This document shows positions 37,563 to 47,341 of a stretch of 64,000 nt of DNA, piece by piece. The notes beneath the pieces were generated by a model. The model was not told where the DNA came from. It made no database searches and saw only the letters and a list, made by a program, of their open reading frames with translations. This DNA is from Pseudobutyrivibrio ruminis CF1b. Its GTDB lineage: Bacteria > Bacillota > Clostridia > Lachnospirales > Lachnospiraceae. Every line of letters begins with the position of its first letter. Positions within the stretch are counted from its first letter, which is position 1. The stretch covers positions 854,979-918,978 of the forward strand of contig NZ_AUJB01000008.1 in NCBI RefSeq assembly GCF_000424005.1, read 5' to 3'. Position numbers and translations under genes: made by a program.

Positions 37563-39578
37563 ATTCAATGTGGACCTTAAATCTGGATGATTTTCCAGGT
37601 TTGGGTCCTCTTTTATTATGGCATCCACGTCGCTTGAGGCCAGCTCCAGTTCATCGGCATCCTGATAAATATCAGCCACTTTAAAACTAAACTCACCACT
37701 TTGTCTCACGCCAAACATATCTCCCGGACCTCGTAGCTTCAAATCCTCTCTGGCAATGTAAAATCCATCGTTAGATTTAAGCATAATATTCAGACGGTCA
37801 CTTTGCTTATCATCCTTACTTTCATTCATCAGGATGCAATAGCTTTGAGCATCTCCTCTTCCTACACGACCTCTAAGCTGATGCAAGGCAGCCAGACCAA
37901 ATCTGTTGGCATTTTCAATCATAATAACAGTAGCATTAGGCACATTTACACCAACTTCCACAACAGTAGTAGAAACCAGAATCTGTGTCTTGTGCTCAGC
38001 AAAATCAGTCATAACCTGATTCTTCTCGGCAGGCTTCATCTTTCCGTGAAGCACTCCAATCTCGTACTGATCCTTAAAATATTCCTTTAATTTCTTACTG
38101 TAATCAGTAACATTCTGTGCTTCTGTAGTCTCTGATGCCTCCACCAAAGGACAGATAATATAAACCTGATGGCCCTTCGCTATCTCATCTGAAACAAATT
38201 TATAGGCGGTAGGCCTCATGCTTTCCTTTATCACGCAGGTCTTGATTGGAAGTCTGTTGGCAGGAAGCTCCTTAATAGCTGAAACATGCATATTTCCATA
38301 GAGAATCATAGCCAGCGTTCTAGGGATAGGTGTAGCCGACATAACAACTATATGAGGATGATTTCCCTTTGATGAAAGCTTATCCCTCTGCTGTACTCCA
38401 AATCGGTGCTGCTCATCAGTGATAACAAGGGCTAAATCGCCAAACTCGCGCCCTTCTGATATAAGCGCATGGGTACCAATAATAAGACATGCATCGTTCT
38501 CATCCACAAGCTTTTGCATGGCCTTCTTCTCAGAAACCTTCATAGAACCTGTAAAAAGAGCCACCGGAATATCAAGCCCAGCCTCATTTATCCAGGTTAC
38601 AAAAGTCTCATAATGCTGCTTTGCCAACACTTCTGTAGGAGCCATGATGGCAGCCTGATAACCCGAAAGAGCCACATCAAGCATAGCAAGAAAGGCCACT
38701 ATAGTCTTTCCACTACCTACGTCTCCCTGAATAAGTCTCTGGGTAATATAATCTCCAGTCAAATCTGAAAGGATTTCTTCCAAAACCTTGGACTGATCAT
38801 TAGTTAAAGCAAATTTCAAACCAGCTCTGAAATCATCCGCCTCTTTATGATGGGTAATCTGAAATTCGTTAGGGAACGAGACAGCATCCCCTTCCTGCAA
38901 TCTGGAATTCAGAATAAAGAAAAACATCTCCTCGTAGGCAAGACGCTTTCTGGCAGCCACCAAATCCTCAAAGGTATCAGGAAAATGGTAGGTATTAATA
39001 GCCTTGGAATAAGACATAAGCCCATTCTTTTCCTCAAGCTCAGCAGGCAATCTGTTATCAGAAATCCTGCAGTGAGCAAGGGCCTCCTTAACAGCTTTCA
39101 ACACCGCTGTGTTACCAAGCCCCTTTGTAAGGTGATAAATAGGCTGAATCTGATTTCTAAGCTCCATATACTTTTCAGGCTCGAAAATAGCTGGTTGGGA
39201 CATCTTGAATCGTCCCTTATCAAATACCAGTCTTCCGTAGAATATATAGACTTTTCCTGGCTCAAAAGTACCTTTAAGGTAATTTGAATTGAACCAGACC
39301 AAATCTACCGGAATATCTCCACAGAAAGCTGTAGCCGAAAGCACATCCATCCTGTTCTTTGAACGAAAAGCCTTTGGGGATGTTTTGATTCGCCCTGAAA
39401 TACTAATTAATGAATTGACACTATCCTTATCTGGTGCCTGTGGCTCTGGATAAACTAAATATGTACGTGGAAAAAAAAGGAGTATATCCTCAATGGTATA
39501 TACTCCTAACTTATTAAAATATTTAGCTGTCTTTTCGCCAACACCTTTTATAGTGTCTACTGGTGACAACATTTCCAT
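37530..39578 (-). CDS. recG: ATP-dependent DNA helicase RecG
   Basis: 682 residues. N-terminal OB-fold wedge (~55-150), Walker A GDVGSGKT, Walker B-type DEQH (VITDEQHRFGVQQR), and C-terminal helicase motifs ending in QLRGRVGRG. Remodels stalled forks and recombination intermediates. It starts 5 nt after the fakA-like gene. Confidence 0.96.
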   Translation of the reverse strand: MEMLSPVDTIKGVGEKTAKYFNKLGVYTIEDILLFFPRTYLVYPEPQAPDKDSVNSLISISGRIKTSPKAFRSKNRMDVLSATAFCGDIPVDLVWFNSNYLKGTFEPGKVYIFYGRLVFDKGRFKMSQPAIFEPEKYMELRNQIQPIYHLTKGLGNTAVLKAVKEALAHCRISDNRLPAELEEKNGLMSYSKAINTYHFPDTFEDLVAARKRLAYEEMFFFILNSRLQEGDAVSFPNEFQITHHKEADDFRAGLKFALTNDQSKVLEEILSDLTGDYITQRLIQGDVGSGKTIVAFLAMLDVALSGYQAAIMAPTEVLAKQHYETFVTWINEAGLDIPVALFTGSMKVSEKKAMQKLVDENDACLIIGTHALISEGREFGDLALVITDEQHRFGVQQRDKLSSKGNHPHIVVMSATPIPRTLAMILYGNMHVSAIKELPANRLPIKTCVIKESMRPTAYKFVSDEIAKGHQVYIICPLVEASETTEAQNVTDYSKKLKEYFKDQYEIGVLHGKMKPAEKNQVMTDFAEHKTQILVSTTVVEVGVNVPNATVIMIENANRFGLAALHQLRGRVGRGDAQSYCILMNESKDDKQSDRLNIMLKSNDGFYIAREDLKLRGPGDMFGVRQSGEFSFKVADIYQDADELELASSDVDAIIKEDPNLENHPDLRSTLNLFLANQFYVL

Positions 39579-39583
39579 TACAT

Positions 39584-41095
39584 TTACTCCACTGAAACAA
39601 TGTAAGCGTAAACGGCCTGACCACCTTCAGAAATCTCTACCTCGAGATCTGGATACTTCTCTTCGATTTCCTTACCAAGTGCCTCAGCCTTTTCCTGGTC
39701 ACTGCCTTCGCCCCAGTAAATAGATACAACAGCAGAATCCTCAGAAACCATCTCATCGATCATCTCCTTGAATGCTACAGAAATATCAGCATTTACTGAA
39801 AGAAGTCCTGAGTCGCCCATTCCCATCCAGTCATCCTTTGTGATCTCCTTGTCGTCGATCATAGTATCACGGACAGCGTAGGTAACCTGACCTGTCTTAA
39901 CATTCTTGATTTCCTCAGTCATGTTAGACTCATTATCCTCAACGCTAGCGTCTGCATCGAAAGAAATAAGAGCTGTAATACCCTGTGGAATAGTCTTTGT
40001 AGGGATAACTACAATCTTCTTATCCTCGCAGATAGCAGCTGCCTGATTTGCAGCAAGGATAATATTTTTATTGTTAGGTAATACAAAGACTGTCTTTGCA
40101 TTAACCTTTTCTACTGCGCTAAGAATATCATCAGTACTTGGGTTCATTGTCTGACCACCTGGAATCATGTAGTCGCAACCAAGCTCTGTGAAAATAGATG
40201 TAAGGCCTTCACCTGTAGCAATAGAAACGAATCCCATTTCCTTTGCTGGCTCTGAAGGAGCAGCCTTTGTCTCTTCCTTAGTCTCTGTAGCCTCATCACC
40301 AATCTTAATATCACTAACTGCACCAACAGAAAGTGACTGAATCTTAGACTGAATCTCTTTAATCTGGTATGTAGCAAGTGGCTTGTCTGTTTCGATAACA
40401 AACTCAATAGTAGTCTTAACCTTTTCAGGCGCCTTAACAACACCTTCACCAACTGCTACTGGCTCGTAGTCTACTTCCTTACCAATGAGAGCATCATAAG
40501 CACCCTGAAGTACACATACAAGACCCTGTCCGCCGGAATCAACTACACCAGCCTGCTTAAGAACAGGTAACATATCTGGAGTCTTTGCAAGAACAGCCTC
40601 TGCCTCAGCGATAACTGCCTCAGCGAACTCAACGATATCATCTGTCTTACCCTTCATCTCAGCAGCCTTATCAGCAGCACCTCTTGCAACTGTAAGAATA
40701 GTACCTTCCTTAGGCTGCATAACAGCCTTGTAAGCTGTCTGAACGGCTTTTTCAAAAGCCTCTGCTAAAATATCAACTGTTACCTCATCATAATTAGCCA
40801 TGACCTTTGTAAGACCACGGAAAAGCTGAGATAAAATAACACCTGAGTTACCTCTTGCTCCACGAAGTGAACCAGAAGAAATAGCCTTTGAAACTGTCTT
40901 CATATCTGCATCCTTAAGCTCAGAAACAGCATTTGCTGCAGACATGATAGTCATTGTCATATTGGTACCTGTATCACCATCAGGTACAGGGAAAACGTTT
41001 AACTCATTTATCCATTCTTTTTTAGCTTCGAGATTTCTTGCTCCCGAAAGGAACATCTTTGCTAACAAAGACGCATCGATAGTTTGGATCTCCAC
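39584..41095 (-). CDS. fakA: FakA/YloV-family fatty acid kinase subunit (DAK2 domain)
   Basis: 503 residues. The N-terminal DhaL-type ATP-binding domain (~8-200) has NVFPVPDGDTGTNM with the Mg-binding Asp residues and GARGNSGVILSQ. A middle domain and a C-terminal FakA domain follow (TVFVLPNNKNIILAANQAA). With a DegV-type FakB partner it phosphorylates exogenous fatty acids; none is in the window. The asp23-fakA-recG order is conserved. Confidence 0.92.
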   Translation of the reverse strand: MEIQTIDASLLAKMFLSGARNLEAKKEWINELNVFPVPDGDTGTNMTMTIMSAANAVSELKDADMKTVSKAISSGSLRGARGNSGVILSQLFRGLTKVMANYDEVTVDILAEAFEKAVQTAYKAVMQPKEGTILTVARGAADKAAEMKGKTDDIVEFAEAVIAEAEAVLAKTPDMLPVLKQAGVVDSGGQGLVCVLQGAYDALIGKEVDYEPVAVGEGVVKAPEKVKTTIEFVIETDKPLATYQIKEIQSKIQSLSVGAVSDIKIGDEATETKEETKAAPSEPAKEMGFVSIATGEGLTSIFTELGCDYMIPGGQTMNPSTDDILSAVEKVNAKTVFVLPNNKNIILAANQAAAICEDKKIVVIPTKTIPQGITALISFDADASVEDNESNMTEEIKNVKTGQVTYAVRDTMIDDKEITKDDWMGMGDSGLLSVNADISVAFKEMIDEMVSEDSAVVSIYWGEGSDQEKAEALGKEIEEKYPDLEVEISEGGQAVYAYIVSVE

Positions 41096-41109
41096 TATAA
41101 ATTGCCTCC

Positions 41110-41469
41110 TTAATCGATAACACGTACGCCTTCGACGTATATATTGATTGTATCTACATTTAATCCTGTAAATGATGATACCTTGTACTTAACTGTTTCA
41201 ATAAGATTCTCAGCTACTGCCTCAATGCTGACACCATAAGAAACAATAACATGAAAATCAAGCGATATAGCGTTGTTCTCATCGATAGAAACGCTGATAC
41301 CGTGATTTAAATAATCCTTCTTTAAAAGCTTAACCAAGCCGTCTTTCATATTAACAGCTGCCATACCAACAATGCCGAAGCACTCTACAGCAACTGAACC
41401 AGCATAGGTCGCAATTACGTCTGTGTCTATAACAATCTTACCAAGTTCTGTTTCCATTTGACCTTGCAT
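41110..41469 (-). CDS. Asp23/Gls24 family envelope protein (YloU-like)
   Basis: 119 residues from the ATG at 41469 (GGAGG upstream). GKIVIDTDVIATYAGSVAVECFGIVGMA and VSIDENNAISLDFHVIVSYGVSI are family blocks. A TATAAT at 41513-41518 lies upstream, with a weak -35 after the rpmB terminator. Family members are linked to cell-envelope homeostasis; mechanism unclear. Confidence 0.9.
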   Translation of the reverse strand: MQGQMETELGKIVIDTDVIATYAGSVAVECFGIVGMAAVNMKDGLVKLLKKDYLNHGISVSIDENNAISLDFHVIVSYGVSIEAVAENLIETVKYKVSSFTGLNVDTINIYVEGVRVID

Positions 41470-41529
41470 AAAATTCAACCTCCAAATTCGCATATTTCTT
41501 CATGATGAAGTAATTATATACTAATCTGA

Positions 41530-41566
41530 GAAAAAATAAAAGCCACTCCCCATAAAGAGTGACTTT
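41530..41566 (-). terminator. Terminator after rpmB
   Basis: Minus strand AAAGTCACTC / GAGTGGCTTT (41557-41566 with 41538-41547, one mismatch) followed by TATTTTTTC. Confidence 0.75.
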
Positions 41567-41586
41567 CAATATCGTGTCATGTAAGA

Positions 41587-41772
41587 TTAAGCACGCTCAA
41601 CCTTGCCAGAACGTAAACAAGAAGTACATACATATAACTTCTTAGGTGTTCCATTCACATTACACTTAACGGACTTCACATTAGACTTCCACATATGATT
41701 GGATCTTCTATGAGAATGGCTCACATTGTTACCGAAATGAGCGCCTTTTCCACAAACTGCACATTTTGCCAT
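41587..41772 (-). CDS. rpmB: Ribosomal protein L28
   Basis: 61 residues. MAKCAVCGKGAHFGNNVSHSH with CxxC and a second CTSC (YVCTSCLRSGKV), so this is the zinc-binding C+ form. AAGGAGGTG precedes the ATG. Monocistronic with its own promoter and terminator, divergent in function from its neighbours. Confidence 0.97.
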   Translation of the reverse strand: MAKCAVCGKGAHFGNNVSHSHRRSNHMWKSNVKSVKCNVNGTPKKLYVCTSCLRSGKVERA

Positions 41773-41807
41773 GATTGCACCTCCTTGTAAAATATTTCAA
41801 AAACCAA

Positions 41808-41827
41808 GTTGCTTCGAATTAAGCAAC
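41808..41827 (-). promoter_or_regulatory. Hairpin in the rpmB 5' leader
   Basis: GTTGCTT (41808-41814) / AAGCAAC (41821-41827), perfect 7-bp stem, between the -10 and the ribosome site. A possible autoregulatory or stability element. Confidence 0.45.
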
Positions 41828-41833
41828 AAATGG

Positions 41834-41862
41834 ATTATAGCAAAGCAATTTAGAAATTGCAA
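41834..41862 (-). promoter_or_regulatory. rpmB promoter
   Basis: Minus strand TTGCAA (41857-41862), 17-bp spacer, consensus TATAAT (41834-41839). Confidence 0.75.
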
Positions 41863-41893
41863 TCATTTTTTCCTAAATAAATATGAATAATTG

Positions 41894-43327
41894 CTATTTT
41901 CCAAAATAAGCATCGAAAACACTAGCTGCCAGAGGGGCTGCATACTTGCTGCCATAGCCTGCTCCCTCCATAATTACTGCGATTGCTAACTTCTTGCCAT
42001 TTTCATCCTTGGCATAACCTACAAACCAGGAATGAGTAATCTTTTTATTCTCAGTATACTCGGCAGTACCTGTCTTTCCATATACCTTTAAATCGCCAAA
42101 ATCCACCTTTTCCGCTGTTCCGTCTGTAACAACAGCTTCCATATACTCATTTAGCAAATCAGCCTCTCTGCTTGTAATAAGAGGCCCATATGATACAGGC
42201 TCTGTCTCGCTAACCACTTCCCCATCATCACTGATTATACGGTCCACAATATAAGGCTCCATCAGCTGGCCATTATTAGCAATAGCCGAAACAAGCATAC
42301 ACATATGAAGGGGCGACACTGTAGTCTTTCCCTGACCGATGGCTGTCTGGGCCACAATGCTCTCCTTCGTATCACTATTAATAGAGAACTTGGAAGCTTT
42401 TGTGCCATTAATCATGGTAGGCAAAGTATCATTAAACAATAATGCTTCTGCCGTAGACTGGAATTTACCCCTGTCTATTTCCACACCCATAGCCGCATAG
42501 GCACTGTTGCAGGAATTAGAAAAGGCCTGCAGCAAATCCTCCTGGCCGTGAGACTTGTTGCTACTGCAGTGGATAGTGTAATCATCCACGTCAAACTTTC
42601 CATTACATTTATAAGAAAAATCAGATGGGTCATATCCATCTCTTAAATAAGCAAGAGTAGTCACAATCTTAAAGGTGGAGCCCGGAGGATAAGAACCGTT
42701 TGTAGCTCTGTTTAAAAGGGCTGAGTCACCTTTTTCGCTGTCATTTATATCATCCCAGTATTTATCGATAGTATTAGGATTATAGTCAGGCTTAGACACC
42801 ATGGCGATGACTTTACCTGTGTCTGGATCTATGGCTATAACTGCCCCATCAAACATTCCAAGCCCGTCGTAAGCCGCTTTCTGGGCGTCGTAATCCAGTG
42901 TAGTGTAAAGACTGTCACCCATACTTTTCTTCCCAGTGAGACTGTTATTAATCTGGTCAGAAAGCGTAATGTGGCTCTTCAGTAAATCAAAGGAATAATA
43001 GGCTTCCAATCCTGCCATACCGTGGCCTACATAGCCAACAGCATGGGAAAACAGCCTCTCGTCTGGATAGACACGTACTTCCTTACCTTCTTCATCCTTG
43101 GTAGTCTTGGCAATAGCTCTTCCATCTGCGGTGTAAATACTTCCGCGCTCCACATCATCTGCAAATACAGAAAATCTGGAATTGTAGGAATTATAAATAA
43201 AGCTGTTTGCATCGACCACAAGAAATCGCACGAAATAAGAAATCATTCCCACAAAAAGAATCCCAAATATTACAGCTGTAACATATATTTCTTTGCGAAT
43301 TGATTTCTTGTTGTGATTATTAGTCAT
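41894..43327 (-). CDS. Class B penicillin-binding protein (PbpA-type transpeptidase)
   Basis: 477 residues from the ATG at 43327, overlapping the ftsW-type gene by 8 nt. One N-terminal membrane anchor (~15-38), a short dimerisation region, then the transpeptidase domain. Catalytic S217 lies in GSTFK (SxxK), then SCN at 272-274 and KTGTAEY near 405. The compact size and ftsW-pbpA pairing resemble the RodA/FtsW plus PbpA module of Actinobacteria and Clostridia, acting with the upstream SEDS polymerase to cross-link peptidoglycan. A stem-loop overlaps the stop. Confidence 0.92.
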   Translation of the reverse strand: MTNNHNKKSIRKEIYVTAVIFGILFVGMISYFVRFLVVDANSFIYNSYNSRFSVFADDVERGSIYTADGRAIAKTTKDEEGKEVRVYPDERLFSHAVGYVGHGMAGLEAYYSFDLLKSHITLSDQINNSLTGKKSMGDSLYTTLDYDAQKAAYDGLGMFDGAVIAIDPDTGKVIAMVSKPDYNPNTIDKYWDDINDSEKGDSALLNRATNGSYPPGSTFKIVTTLAYLRDGYDPSDFSYKCNGKFDVDDYTIHCSSNKSHGQEDLLQAFSNSCNSAYAAMGVEIDRGKFQSTAEALLFNDTLPTMINGTKASKFSINSDTKESIVAQTAIGQGKTTVSPLHMCMLVSAIANNGQLMEPYIVDRIISDDGEVVSETEPVSYGPLITSREADLLNEYMEAVVTDGTAEKVDFGDLKVYGKTGTAEYTENKKITHSWFVGYAKDENGKKLAIAVIMEGAGYGSKYAAPLAASVFDAYFGK

Positions 43328-44648
43328 ATCTTCTTCTGCCTTTCGCTGAAACCCATAAATCATCGGAACATTCAGCTATGAAAAATCCTGTAAACATAGA
43401 TACCAGTGAGCTTCCACCATAACTGATAAATGGCAAAGTAACACCGGTAGAAGGAATAAATTTAATAACGCCTCCTATATTTAATACAGTCTGAATAGCA
43501 AAAATAATAGCCAGGCCGCTTACCACCAGCATGTAAAAGCTGCTGGAACAGTTAAAAGCCATATTAAGGAACATCACTGTAGAACACATGTAAATAATAA
43601 TGAGACAGATGGCCACAACCGCTCCCATTTCCTCTGAAACAGCCGCAAAAATAAAGTCCGATAAAACTACTGGAATCTTGGCTGGCATACCATTACAAAT
43701 GCCTGAGCCCAGCCATCCACCAGTGCCGATGGCAAACAAGGACTGGGAAATCTGGTACCCCTGATTGTCTACTACAGAAAGCGGATCAAGCCATGCTATA
43801 AATCTGGTCTGGATATGAGGAAACGTATTAAAAGCAATAATGCCTCCTATGATAGCTCCACCTATTTCCAGACCCAGTAAAATATAATTTTTGTATGCAA
43901 TAAATGTAAGAAATACATAGGCCACCAGGAAAATAAGGGCTGTTCCCAAATCCTTGGAATGAACCAGCACCAGTACATGAATACCTGCACCTATGGTAGA
44001 AAACAGATAACCTCTGAAATCTCTAAAAGTAACTATGCAGCCTGCTATGAAAAACAGGTAAGTAAGCTTCACTATTTCACTTGGCTGAATACGAATGCCC
44101 AAAACATTAAATGAAAGTCTGGCACCATATTCAACATTTCCAAGGAAGCTGATTGCCAGCAGCGAAACAATACCTATAGCTGCAAATATAAACAGATATC
44201 GTGAAATCTCTAGGATTTTTCTAAGAATGAATATAACTGCAGTAGCCACAATCAAAGCAAAAACGCCATTGATAAGCTGGCGGATAGATTTATTAAAGTT
44301 CAATCTCTCAATAAAGATAAAACTAAAACAAAGCATCAACAGCACATTATTAATCAGTGCCTTTGAAGCAGGCACTGACAGATTGTTTAAAATAATGGCT
44401 ATAACTGCCAGGAATAACAGTTGAATAATAGTCGTAAGAATTATGTAGGGATTTTCCTTTGCAAAATAAACAACAGCTGCCGAATTGCAAAGAAATAAAA
44501 CTATCATAACAGCCTGAATCGTGGTAAGAATACTGCTCACTGCCTCGTTTAACTTAGGCTCGAACATCTGAATCAGGTCTATAACAGTGAATATAATAAT
44601 ATAAGATAATATTGTAATTCTGGAAAAAGAAGTAATTACGCTAACCAC
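43320..44648 (-). CDS. FtsW/RodA/SpoVE family peptidoglycan polymerase (SEDS)
   Basis: 442 residues from a GTG (GAGGCG upstream). Twelve or more membrane helices; the first ~90 residues are an extra helical extension. SEDS motifs: FLGNVEYGARLSFNVLGIRIQPSEIVKL, HSKDLGTALIFLVAY with the catalytic Asp, and GVTLPFISYGGSSLV. Polymerises lipid II together with the PBP encoded next to it. FtsW versus RodA cannot be settled from sequence alone. Confidence 0.92.
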   Translation of the reverse strand: MVSVITSFSRITILSYIIIFTVIDLIQMFEPKLNEAVSSILTTIQAVMIVLFLCNSAAVVYFAKENPYIILTTIIQLLFLAVIAIILNNLSVPASKALINNVLLMLCFSFIFIERLNFNKSIRQLINGVFALIVATAVIFILRKILEISRYLFIFAAIGIVSLLAISFLGNVEYGARLSFNVLGIRIQPSEIVKLTYLFFIAGCIVTFRDFRGYLFSTIGAGIHVLVLVHSKDLGTALIFLVAYVFLTFIAYKNYILLGLEIGGAIIGGIIAFNTFPHIQTRFIAWLDPLSVVDNQGYQISQSLFAIGTGGWLGSGICNGMPAKIPVVLSDFIFAAVSEEMGAVVAICLIIIYMCSTVMFLNMAFNCSSSFYMLVVSGLAIIFAIQTVLNIGGVIKFIPSTGVTLPFISYGGSSLVSMFTGFFIAECSDDLWVSAKGRRRYD

Positions 44649-44649
44649 T

Positions 44650-46758
44650 TTACTCTACGCCTCTTTTTAAATGTCCTTTTGTGTAATCTTCTTTAATATG
44701 AACCATCTGATTATTGTTAAATACATTATCGTAAATACGAAGTATCTCCTGAGTCTCTTTATAATCCTCCAAAGTGAAATCAAGTCTGAATTCCCTGACA
44801 CCAAGTCCAAGTAAATCATCCTTCAAATCAAAGGCAATATACTTCTTGCTATTGTAGATAGTGTTGTAGCAATAATCGCAGTTGCACTTGATTATATGGT
44901 TTTCATTTTTACGGTCTACAAGAGTGACCGTATCATTATTTTTCTTGCAGCCCACTGTGTTTTTAATAGTGCAGTTGGCTGTAATCATCATAGGAATACG
45001 GCTATATACTATCATCTGTGAATTAGCATTATCTCTGTGCTTTAATTCCTTTAAGGAAAGCTCATAGGAAATGCAGTCACGATGTAAACCAAGAGCTCTA
45101 AAGCCCTGAATGCTACGGTTGTTAAAAGTATAAAGCCTGTGATCAAGAATAACCTTCTCGAAAGGATATCCCATATCTTTAAGCCAGCCTAATTCATCAA
45201 ATGATGCAGCAATAACTCCAGCCGCTGTATCTGGAATGGAAATATCAGTATATTCTGCTCTTAAAATAGGTGGCAGATAAATATATAAATCTCCATCAAA
45301 AATTCCGCGGGCTTCATTATATAAGTTAGCTGGTACAGCAATTGATTTTATGAAAGAAAAATCAGCTGCTGCCTTAAGCTGCTCAATAGTGGATACCGTA
45401 ACAAAAGTATCCTGCCTCTGAGAAAGATTTCCCTTAAATGTAAGTTTCTCAAATTCGTTGATGGTAGGATTAGAAACCTCTCCTGAAATATTAGTCAAAA
45501 ACTTTTCAACAGCTTCTCTTCTGGCATTTTTAATCACAGATACAGGAAGGAAAATATCATCATCAACATCTATATCAAGCTTTCCTAATTCCAAAGGTGT
45601 ATTTCCAAGACCAGAAACAGCCTTTTCAATATCTTCTCTTGAAGTAGGCTTTTTGCTAGCCTTTTCAATAATCTGACCTACAGCAGAACCTTCATGTCCT
45701 TCATTATCGTAAAAACGAACTGAAAATTCTTCTCCAAGTAGTGCTTTAACTCGACAGTCCACCTTAATCTTAGATGAATTCTCATAGGCAATATCTGTAT
45801 CAGCCTTTGTATGTGATGGTGCCTCAAAAGTAATCATTTCTGGCCCATTATGCTTGTGTAAATAAAGATCTGTGAAACCACTTCTGTTTCCGTAATCAAG
45901 AAGCTTCTGGATATCCTCCTGAGAAACAGAATAATTGCGAGCACCTTTATATAAATATTCATCCAGATAATGTCTGTAAACACTAACTACACCTGTAGCA
46001 TAAGAAAGCTGCTTCATACGTCCTTCAATCTTAAAGGACATGACTCCAGCCTCAATCATCTCAGGCAGATAGTTTATAGTGCAGAAATCCTTTGGTGAAA
46101 GAATGTAATTTCCTTTTTTATTAAGCTTCTTGCCATTCTCGTCGAAAGCATCATATGGCAAACGACAAGGCTGAGCGCAGCGGCCTCTGTTACCAGAGCG
46201 GCCTCCCAAAATTGAAGACATGAGACACTGACCTGAATAGCAGACACAAAGAGCTCCGTGAATAAAGCTCTCTATCTCCAAATCAGGGCACATCTTGTGA
46301 ATCTTTGAAATCTCCTCACAGGAAATCTCACGGGCGGTAACTATTCGTGCAGCCCCTAAATCCTCTAATAACTTTGCACCATAGCCTGTGCAGGTGCTCA
46401 CCTGGGTACTTACGTGAATGTGAGTATCTGGAAAATACTGGCGTATAAAATTGAAGACGCCAAAATCCTGAACAATAAATGCATCAATGCCATTTTCTAC
46501 ATAGGCTCGAAGGTATTTGTATAAATCACCTTCTATCTCAGGATTTTTAAGAAGTGTATTAACTGTAAGATATGCCTTTTTCCCATGAAGATGGGCATAA
46601 TTAATGGCCTCTGCAGCCTCTTCAATAATGAAATTCTTAGCATAGGCTCTGGCTCCAAATAAATCGCCACCGAAATAAACGGCATCAGCGCCTGCATCTA
46701 CCACTGCTTTGAAGATTTGTAAGTCACCAGCTGGTGAAAGTAATTCTAATTTGTTCAT
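44650..46758 (-). CDS. U32-family peptidase-like protein (TrhP/YhbU type)
   Basis: 702 residues, the long form with a C-terminal DUF3656-like part. Starts MNKLELLSPAGDLQIFKAVVDAGADAVYFG. The U32 signature region is ESFIHGALCVCYSGQCLMSS with ligand-like Cys, then FKIEGRMKQLSYATGVV. Homologues are now tied to tRNA wobble uridine hydroxylation with prephenate. It stands between zapA and the ftsW-type gene. Confidence 0.9.
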   Translation of the reverse strand: MNKLELLSPAGDLQIFKAVVDAGADAVYFGGDLFGARAYAKNFIIEEAAEAINYAHLHGKKAYLTVNTLLKNPEIEGDLYKYLRAYVENGIDAFIVQDFGVFNFIRQYFPDTHIHVSTQVSTCTGYGAKLLEDLGAARIVTAREISCEEISKIHKMCPDLEIESFIHGALCVCYSGQCLMSSILGGRSGNRGRCAQPCRLPYDAFDENGKKLNKKGNYILSPKDFCTINYLPEMIEAGVMSFKIEGRMKQLSYATGVVSVYRHYLDEYLYKGARNYSVSQEDIQKLLDYGNRSGFTDLYLHKHNGPEMITFEAPSHTKADTDIAYENSSKIKVDCRVKALLGEEFSVRFYDNEGHEGSAVGQIIEKASKKPTSREDIEKAVSGLGNTPLELGKLDIDVDDDIFLPVSVIKNARREAVEKFLTNISGEVSNPTINEFEKLTFKGNLSQRQDTFVTVSTIEQLKAAADFSFIKSIAVPANLYNEARGIFDGDLYIYLPPILRAEYTDISIPDTAAGVIAASFDELGWLKDMGYPFEKVILDHRLYTFNNRSIQGFRALGLHRDCISYELSLKELKHRDNANSQMIVYSRIPMMITANCTIKNTVGCKKNNDTVTLVDRKNENHIIKCNCDYCYNTIYNSKKYIAFDLKDDLLGLGVREFRLDFTLEDYKETQEILRIYDNVFNNNQMVHIKEDYTKGHLKRGVE

Positions 46759-46775
46759 AAAATTCCTTTATAAAA

Positions 46776-46809
46776 ATGAAAATAAAAACGAGTCCCTATG
46801 AAGGGACTC
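46776..46809 (-). terminator. Terminator after zapA
   Basis: GAGTCCC (46790-46796) / GGGACTC (46803-46809), then GTTTTTATTTTC on the minus strand. Confidence 0.8.
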
Positions 46810-46812
46810 TGA

Positions 46813-47238
46813 TTAATTGTCTGATAACGAACCTAGAAGAGCATCCTCTAGGGAAGCCTCAAGCTTTGTCTTTTGAAGAAGAAGTTCTTTGTTCTCCTTC
46901 TCAAGCTTTGCAATAGTCTCTTCTAATGTCTCAGTTTTCAGCTGAGCTGAAATTAAATCATGCTTAAGATTGTATATTTCTTTGTCACGAATATCCAAAT
47001 CTGACTCCAGAGATTCAACCTGTGTTTTGGCCTTGAAGTAGTCGTCAGCAATATTCAGCTCTAATAATGTTGCTTTAAGGTCAGCTGAAATACGCTTATA
47101 ACCATCAATCGAATTAAACTCATCAAGCTTAGAATTGATGTAATTAGCTACGCGCTGAAGATATTCTTCCTCCTCGTAACCACTTAACGTATATACTTTT
47201 CCGCCTATAAGCACCTTTGCGCTTTTCTCGGAAACCAT
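46813..47238 (-). CDS. zapA: Cell division protein ZapA
   Basis: 141 residues from the ATG at 47238 (CGGGAGG upstream). The N-terminal ZapA globular domain (KVLIGGKVYTLSGYEEEEYLQRVANYIN) is followed by a long coiled coil (~70-130). Bundles FtsZ filaments. A promoter just upstream separates it from the secretion genes. Confidence 0.92.
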   Translation of the reverse strand: MVSEKSAKVLIGGKVYTLSGYEEEEYLQRVANYINSKLDEFNSIDGYKRISADLKATLLELNIADDYFKAKTQVESLESDLDIRDKEIYNLKHDLISAQLKTETLEETIAKLEKENKELLLQKTKLEASLEDALLGSLSDN

Positions 47239-47254
47239 AACGCATCCTCCCGTC

Positions 47255-47327
47255 AGAAATTCAATATTTATTATAGCTATCTTTGTATGTAAAAACAAGA
47301 GAACTATACGATACAAATTGAATTTCT
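47255..47327. repeat. Inverted repeat flanking the zapA promoter
   Basis: AGAAATTCAAT (47255-47265) and ATTGAATTTCT (47317-47327) are perfect inverted copies with 51 bp between them that contain the zapA promoter. AT-rich, so chance is possible. Confidence 0.5.
47270..47298 (-). promoter_or_regulatory. zapA promoter
   Basis: Minus strand TTGTTT (47293-47298), 17-bp spacer, consensus TATAAT (47270-47275). Confidence 0.65.
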
Positions 47328-47341
47328 AACAAGAAAAATGA

